From contig DKVO01000023.1 in assembly GCA_002491245.1 (NCBI GenBank), positions 90,986 to 102,847 of the forward strand: DNA of 11,862 nucleotides, given 5' to 3'. The translations under genes were made by a program, and so were the position numbers. Below, one piece after another: positions 7,539-11,862 of the stretch. The DNA is from Porphyromonadaceae bacterium UBA7176 (GTDB lineage: Bacteria; Bacteroidota; Bacteroidia; Bacteroidales; Muribaculaceae). Positions within the stretch are counted from its first letter, which is position 1, and every line of letters begins with the position of its first letter. The notes under the pieces are model-generated. The model was not told the DNA's origin and searched no databases. It worked only from the letters and a program-made list of their open reading frames with translations.

Positions 7539-9001
7539 AAAAGACTATGAAAAATATAACAAAAATACTGACCGTAGGACTTGCTCTGCCGGCAATGGCC
7601 ATGCTTGGCGGCTGCAACGACAACGACGAGAACTATATCATCAAGTATCCTCATACATTCGATATATCGAAACTTCCGGAAGTGGGTGATATACATACCT
7701 ATAAGGCACCACTCTACTGGAGCATATATGAGTACTGCTACGAACTTGACAAACAGAGTGTAGCGCATGAAAAGATACAGTACACCACACAGCAGTGGGA
7801 AGATCTGTGCCTGTGGATGGAGGACAAGTTCAAGCCATACGGATATGATATGGTTTGTACCGACGGTTTCATCAAGATGCTTGCGAAAGATGGCTCGCCT
7901 TTCATGAACTACTATGGCGAGACATCATTAGCCGAGATTGTAGAGATAGCCAAGCGTCACGGGTTGAGAGTCGGTGTCTATGACAACCCGATGTGGATGC
8001 ACTGTGAACCGGAGACACTTATCCCGGGTACGAATATACCTGTGGGCTCGCTTCTCTACGACAAAACCAAGGATAAGGTTTTAAATCCGAAGGTAAAGTC
8101 TGACAAGTGGGGATACCAATGGCTTCTTGCCACCCACGAAGGGGCACAGGAATGGATTGACGCTTTCTTCAAGCATTACAAGGATCTTGGTGTTGATTAT
8201 ATCCGCATCGATTTTCTGAGTTGGTATGAGGATGGTATTGCCAGAACATCGGGCGAACTCAGTAGCCGCGGTTACGGTCGCGAGAACTATGGTCTTAGCC
8301 TTGCATATATAGCTCAGGCGGCGAAGAAATACGGTATCTTCACGAGCCTTGTGATGCCTCATATGTATAATGACGGTGAGCTTGAGCGGAAGTATGGCAA
8401 CATGACACGTATCGTAGGTGATACATTCGACGGCGGCTGGGTCCATACCTCGAGCTGGTCGCGCGGACAGTCGTGGAGCAGCTGGCCTAACTGCAACAAC
8501 CAGTACGATGGTTTCACATACTGGAACCATATCACGGGCAAGGGCAAGATCATACCTGACGGCGATTTTATCCGACTTAATAAGTACAATACGGATGCTG
8601 AGAAGGAGTTCGTTATCTCGCTGCAGCTTATTGCCGGAGGTCCGGTGACGATTGCCGACCAGCCCACGACAATCAAACAGGGTGACGAAAAGTTCTATAC
8701 GAACGCTGAACTACTTGCCTTGAATGCCGATGGATTTGTGGGTCGTCCGGTAGACGACTATATCAACAGTTCTGGCAGTACGATGTGGTATGGACAGATG
8801 TCGGACGGCGATTATATCGTTGGTATCTTCAACCGCGATGATGTGTCGAAACCAGTAAATATCCCTCTGTCGACTTTCGGTATCGAGGGTCCGATGAAGA
8901 GCCGCGACCTCTGGCTCCACGAGGATGAAGGAGAAATAACATCGATAGCAGCGACTGTAGCCGCTCATGGATGCAAGATATTGAGGTTAAGCAACAAATG
9001 A
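7535..9001 (+). CDS. Clan GH-D (GH27-like) glycoside hydrolase lipoprotein
   Basis: This is a retaining exo-type alpha-glycosidase candidate of 488 aa. A lipoprotein signal ends in MLGGC (Cys27); the acidic NDNDE after it suggests surface exposure. Motifs follow the order of a GH27 barrel: PLYWSIYEY (59-67, like the GWNSW strand); YGYDMVCTDGF (102-112, at the place of the family's DDCW); YIRIDF, with Asp226 as predicted nucleophile (family K-x-D); RIVGDTFDGGW, with Asp296 as predicted acid/base and Arg292 four residues before it; PDGDF (341-345, like NDPDM); LIAGGPVTIADQ (like AAPLMxxND); and a C-terminal beta domain ending RDLWLHEDEG...AAHGCKILRL, typical of alpha-galactosidases. The first Asp and the Trp of DDCW are Thr109 and Phe112, so alpha-galactosidase activity is doubtful. 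A Trp-rich stretch (W302, W308, W314, W317, W330) follows the acid/base. An alternative start at 7547 (Met5) would also leave a good signal peptide. Confidence 0.82.
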   Translation: MKKTMKNITKILTVGLALPAMAMLGGCNDNDENYIIKYPHTFDISKLPEVGDIHTYKAPLYWSIYEYCYELDKQSVAHEKIQYTTQQWEDLCLWMEDKFKPYGYDMVCTDGFIKMLAKDGSPFMNYYGETSLAEIVEIAKRHGLRVGVYDNPMWMHCEPETLIPGTNIPVGSLLYDKTKDKVLNPKVKSDKWGYQWLLATHEGAQEWIDAFFKHYKDLGVDYIRIDFLSWYEDGIARTSGELSSRGYGRENYGLSLAYIAQAAKKYGIFTSLVMPHMYNDGELERKYGNMTRIVGDTFDGGWVHTSSWSRGQSWSSWPNCNNQYDGFTYWNHITGKGKIIPDGDFIRLNKYNTDAEKEFVISLQLIAGGPVTIADQPTTIKQGDEKFYTNAELLALNADGFVGRPVDDYINSSGSTMWYGQMSDGDYIVGIFNRDDVSKPVNIPLSTFGIEGPMKSRDLWLHEDEGEITSIAATVAAHGCKILRLSNK

Positions 9002-9024
9002 CATGGATTGATGTGTCGAAATGA

Positions 9025-9070
9025 GAATGACCTGCGCCGATGTGAACCGGTGCAGGCTATTCTTGTTTTT
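9025..9070 (+). terminator. Intrinsic terminator closing the susC-to-glycosidase operon
   Basis: GAATGACCTGCGCCG and CGGTGCAGGCTATTC pair around the loop ATGTGAAC. The inner nine base pairs (CCTGCGCCG/CGGTGCAGG) include one G.U pair. The outer GAAT/ATTC pairs extend the stem with a G.U and an A.C in between. TTGTTTTT follows directly. It lies 24 nt after the glycosidase stop and separates that operon from the GH2 gene. Confidence 0.85.
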
Positions 9071-9079
9071 GGGGATGAC

Positions 9080-9180
9080 GTCCAAGGAGTCTACGCTTCG
9101 GGGAGGCGATGCCGGGCTTGGCACGGCGTGCCGCGCTCCTAACGATACTGATGGGTGAAAATGCGGAGCATTTTCTTCCT
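9080..9180. repeat. Solo, diverged partial copy of the palindromic repeat
   Basis: The stretch from CCAAGGAGTCTACGC to GCGCTCCT (about 9082-9140) aligns with the 63-nt AGGAG...CTCCT module of the upstream array. The tail to 9180 ends in the same 20 bases seen at 903-922. The outer arms are AGGAG 9085-9089 and CTCCT 9136-9140. The 3' inner hairpin is GGCAC-GGC-GTGCC (9120-9132) where the array has CGACCC-GGA-GGGTCG: different sequence, pairing kept. The 5' inner hairpin (CTACGC-TTC-GGGGAG) has two mismatches. The left two thirds of the unit (GCCGGACT, GTTGCC and CCACG hairpins) are absent. Confidence 0.75.
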
Positions 9181-9215
9181 ATAGTTGCTATCTCGATCAA
9201 AAAATTAATTTAATT
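9180..9215 (+). promoter_or_regulatory. Possible promoter and leader of the GH2 gene
   Basis: TATAGTTG at 9180-9187 matches the TAnnTTTG -7 element except for one base. It sits at the edge of the solo repeat, 28 nt before the ATG. No convincing -33 TTTG is seen at the usual distance. The A/T-only stretch just before the ATG is typical of Bacteroidetes translation starts. A promoter somewhere here is expected because a strong terminator lies upstream. Confidence 0.3.
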
Positions 9216-11819
9216 ATGCAGATGAGACATATATTATTTACAGGGGTCCTGACTTTGGCTTTGGGGGCCGGTGTGGCGGCAGGGCATAATGCGGTGACTA
9301 TCAACGACGGGTGGTCGTTTGCGTATGCTCCGGATACGGTGTTCTCGCCGGTACATATTCCCCACAGCTGGAATGGCGATGCCTATGAGACATACGGATA
9401 CCGCCGTGGTACGGGAGTGTACAAGAAGACGCTCATGGTACCGGCTGAATATGAAGGAAGCCGTATATTCCTAAAGTTCGATGGTGCGGCTAATAAGTCG
9501 GAGGTTTATATTGATGGAAATAAGATAGGCGACCATGTGGGCGGTTACTCGGCGCATATCATTGATGTGACGCCTTATGTGACGCCCGGAGGTGCTAATG
9601 AGCTGATGGTGAAGGTGAACAACTCGGATAACCGGATACCTCCGTTCTCGGCGGACTTCACGTTTATGGGCGGTCTCTACCGCGATGCATGGCTGATAGA
9701 TGCCAATCCGATACATCTTGATTTTTATTCGGAAACGGGCCGTAGGACACGGACGTCGACAAGGGTTGGTGCCGACGGGATGTGCTCGGTGGATGTGTCG
9801 GGTTCGATAGCCAATACGACAGGTGAGAAGGGTATTGCGACGGTAGATGTAGCTCTTGTGTCGGCCGACGGTAAGCGTGTGGCTACTAAGACTGAGAAGA
9901 TTAGACTTGGGAAGGGTGTAAGCTCTGTACCATTCAAGGTGGTGCTTGACAAGATAGATGGTGTTGAGCTTTGGTCGCCTGAAAGTCCTACGCTATATGA
10001 TGTGGAGATTTCGGTCAGCGATAAAAAGGATAAGCTTGACTCGGCTACGATGGCCGTAGGTTTCCGTACTTTCGGCTTTGATGACGAGGGCCGCTTCTTG
10101 CTCAACGGCAAGCCTTACAAGTTGCGTGGTATGTGCCGGCACCAGGACCAGAAACCTATGGGTATCGCGCTCTCTGACGAGCAGCACCGGCGCGACATGC
10201 AGCTGATGAAGGATATGGGTGCGAACTTTATCCGTATCAGCCATTATCCGCAGGATGATGCGATAGTGGAGATGTGCGACCGGCTTGGCTTGATAGCGTG
10301 GGTTGAGATACCGGTGATCGATTTCGTGCCCGAACGCGATGGGTTCAATGATAATTGCGAGGTGATGGTGCGCGAGATGATACGCGACAACTACAACCAT
10401 CCGTCGATAGCTATGTGGGGGTATATGAACGAGGTATGCCTCCGAGCGCCTAATGAAAACCTTGAGGCGACGAAGGCGCGGACACGCGAGCTGGCACACA
10501 GGTTGAATGATGCTGTGCTTGAGGAGGATACGACGCGCATGACCACGATGGCGTTTGAGTGTAATGACAAGTATCACGGCTACGGGCTTTCGGGGATAAC
10601 GGATGTGATAGGCTGGAATATCTATCAAGGTTGGTATGGAGGCGAATTGTCGGGGTTTGAGGAGTTTTTGACGGCGCAACACCGCAATCATCCGGAACAC
10701 CGCACGATAGTGAGCGAGTATGGGGCCGGGTCGGACCTTCGCATACATTCGCTCAACCCAAAGCCTTTTGACTTCAGCATGGAGTACCAGCAGAAGTATC
10801 TTGAGCATTATTTGCCGGTGATCGAGGACTCGGCGTTTGTCGCCGGTGGTGCTCATTGGAATTTTATCGATTTTTCGTCGGTGAACCGTCAGGAGTCGAT
10901 GCCGCATATCAACAACAAGGGTCTTGTGACCAACGACCGCCGGAAGAAGGATGTGTACTATTACTACAAGGCTATGTGGCATGATGTGGCGACAGATACG
11001 GTGGCGCATATAGCATCGCGCAACTGGGCTGACCGCACGGAGATAGTGCCTGCCGGAGGTACGGTGACGCGCCCGGTAAAAGTGTATACCAATCTGCCAC
11101 GTGTGGCAATGAGTGTGAACGGTCGGAAACTTAAGGCGCTGGATGTAGAGAACAGGACTGCTGTCTTTGATGTTCCGCTGGCTGCCGGGGAGAATGTTCT
11201 GGAAGTCTTTGCTCCTGAGTCGGCCAGCCGGACTCTTGATGCCATGACGGTGAAGCTCACGGCTATTGATGCACATGACGGTGTACTTGATCCCGGAACA
11301 GGTGAATTGGCAGTCAATGTTGGATCGGAATGCTATTTCCGTTCTGATGCGAGTGGATTGACATGGTTGCCGGACAGGACTTATGCTCCAGGGGCGTTGT
11401 ACGGCCATACCGGAGGTAAGTCGGTCGATACCCAAAGTTTTATAAAGCTGACAGATGATATACCTTTGTATCAGTCAGAATTGTCGGGTCTTGAAGAGTA
11501 TAGGTTTGATGTAGTGCCGGGGCGGTATGAGGTAGAGTTGTCGTTTGTCGAGCAGTCGGCCAAAACCGAGAAATCGGCATATCTGCTCGGGCGAGACAGC
11601 GGCGACAGCGGATGTGGATGGACAGATATGGATGTCCATATCAATGGCCGGCAGGTGGAGAAATCGTTCGCGCCGGGAGCGCTTTCGGGAGAGAAGACGA
11701 TGGTGAAGCGACGCTATATCGCCGATGTGCCGGAAAGTGAAGGACTCGTGGTCAAATTTACACCTGCAACAGAAAACAGTACGACTTCTCTTTCGGCAAT
11801 CAAAATACGAAGATTATAA
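9216..11819 (+). CDS. Exported GH2 beta-glycosidase (beta-galactosidase-like) with malectin-like domain
   Basis: This enzyme hydrolyses beta-linked terminal sugars from oligosaccharides, probably in the periplasm. Length is 867 aa. A Sec signal peptide (about 1-23, ILFTGVLTLALGAGVAAG) has no lipobox Cys. Domains in order: GH2 jelly-roll sugar-binding domain (about 27-165, with VHIPHSWNG and MGGLYRDAWLI); Ig-like domain (about 170-285); TIM barrel (about 290-595, with GMCRHQD and FIRISHYPQDD); a small Ig-like domain resembling those of other Bacteroidetes GH2 enzymes (about 600-685); and a malectin/CBM57-like domain (about 689-865, with WLPDRTYAPGALYGHTGG and YEVELSFVEQ). Predicted acid/base is Glu406 in WGYMNEV; predicted nucleophile is Glu501 in IVSEYGAGS. 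Both are intact. GH2 also covers beta-glucuronidases and beta-mannosidases, so the sugar is not settled. Translation may begin at 9216 or at the ATG at 9222. It is transcribed separately from the susC operon, being beyond the 9025-9070 terminator. Confidence 0.93.
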   Translation: MQMRHILFTGVLTLALGAGVAAGHNAVTINDGWSFAYAPDTVFSPVHIPHSWNGDAYETYGYRRGTGVYKKTLMVPAEYEGSRIFLKFDGAANKSEVYIDGNKIGDHVGGYSAHIIDVTPYVTPGGANELMVKVNNSDNRIPPFSADFTFMGGLYRDAWLIDANPIHLDFYSETGRRTRTSTRVGADGMCSVDVSGSIANTTGEKGIATVDVALVSADGKRVATKTEKIRLGKGVSSVPFKVVLDKIDGVELWSPESPTLYDVEISVSDKKDKLDSATMAVGFRTFGFDDEGRFLLNGKPYKLRGMCRHQDQKPMGIALSDEQHRRDMQLMKDMGANFIRISHYPQDDAIVEMCDRLGLIAWVEIPVIDFVPERDGFNDNCEVMVREMIRDNYNHPSIAMWGYMNEVCLRAPNENLEATKARTRELAHRLNDAVLEEDTTRMTTMAFECNDKYHGYGLSGITDVIGWNIYQGWYGGELSGFEEFLTAQHRNHPEHRTIVSEYGAGSDLRIHSLNPKPFDFSMEYQQKYLEHYLPVIEDSAFVAGGAHWNFIDFSSVNRQESMPHINNKGLVTNDRRKKDVYYYYKAMWHDVATDTVAHIASRNWADRTEIVPAGGTVTRPVKVYTNLPRVAMSVNGRKLKALDVENRTAVFDVPLAAGENVLEVFAPESASRTLDAMTVKLTAIDAHDGVLDPGTGELAVNVGSECYFRSDASGLTWLPDRTYAPGALYGHTGGKSVDTQSFIKLTDDIPLYQSELSGLEEYRFDVVPGRYEVELSFVEQSAKTEKSAYLLGRDSGDSGCGWTDMDVHINGRQVEKSFAPGALSGEKTMVKRRYIADVPESEGLVVKFTPATENSTTSLSAIKIRRL

Positions 11820-11839
11820 TTGGCTCCAATAGTTTTTTT
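11819..11839 (+). terminator. Possible short terminator after the GH2 gene
   Basis: ATTGG-CT-CCAAT is a small palindrome that begins at the last base of the stop codon. AG and seven Ts (11833-11839) follow. The stem is short and AT-containing, so it may be weak. The remaining 23 bases of the window show nothing recognisable. Confidence 0.4.
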
Positions 11840-11862
11840 CTAGGGTGTTCAGTTTGACGTTC

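Noticed and set aside
7535..9001. Naming the glycosidase as a confirmed alpha-galactosidase
   Set aside because: The fold and catalytic motifs fit clan GH-D, but part of the galactose-binding motif is missing, so the substrate was left open.
9993..11435. 480-codon open frame antisense to the GH2 gene
   Set aside because: Same reason: opposite an intact enzyme with conserved catalytic residues, with biased composition and no domain.

Overview
The window looks like a carbohydrate-utilisation locus (polysaccharide utilisation locus, PUL) from a member of the Bacteroidales. The evidence is a SusC/SusD pair, surface-type lipoprotein signals with acidic residues after the Cys, A-rich start regions without a clear Shine-Dalgarno, and a Bacteroidetes-type -7 promoter element. 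The fairly balanced base composition and heavy use of TCG serine codons would suit Muribaculaceae, but that family assignment is inference only. All recognised genes lie on the + strand.

Layout. Positions 1-871 hold no credible gene. They carry three tandem copies (about 283-295 bp each) of a palindrome-rich repeat, which probably continues left of the window. Positions 923-1191 are an AT-rich leader with a good -7 promoter match (1114-1121). The main operon follows: a SusC-like TonB-dependent transporter (1192-4188), a SusD-like glycan-binding lipoprotein (4210-5955), a SusE/SusF-like lipoprotein made of four tandem binding modules (5967-7538), and a clan GH-D (GH27-like) glycosidase lipoprotein (7535-9001). 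Gaps are 21 and 11 nt, and the last two genes overlap by 4 nt. A strong intrinsic terminator (9025-9070) closes this operon. Next comes a single, diverged, partial copy of the upstream repeat (about 9080-9180). A separate gene (9216-11819) then encodes an exported GH2 beta-glycosidase with a C-terminal malectin-like domain, followed by a short terminator-like hairpin.

How it may work together. The SusE/F-like and SusD-like lipoproteins would capture a glycan at the cell surface. The GH-D lipoprotein would cleave alpha-linked units there, and SusC would import the oligosaccharides using TonB energy. The GH2 enzyme, with a cleavable (non-lipoprotein) signal peptide, would act in the periplasm on beta-linked sugars. 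The substrate cannot be read from the sequence. The glycosidase lacks part of the usual alpha-galactosidase sugar-binding motif, and no regulator (SusR, HTCS or sigma/anti-sigma pair) is present.

The most unusual items are the multi-hairpin repeat family (tandem array plus solo copy, with pairing kept in some hairpins while the sequence changes), the four-module SusE/F protein, and the atypical active site of the GH-D enzyme.
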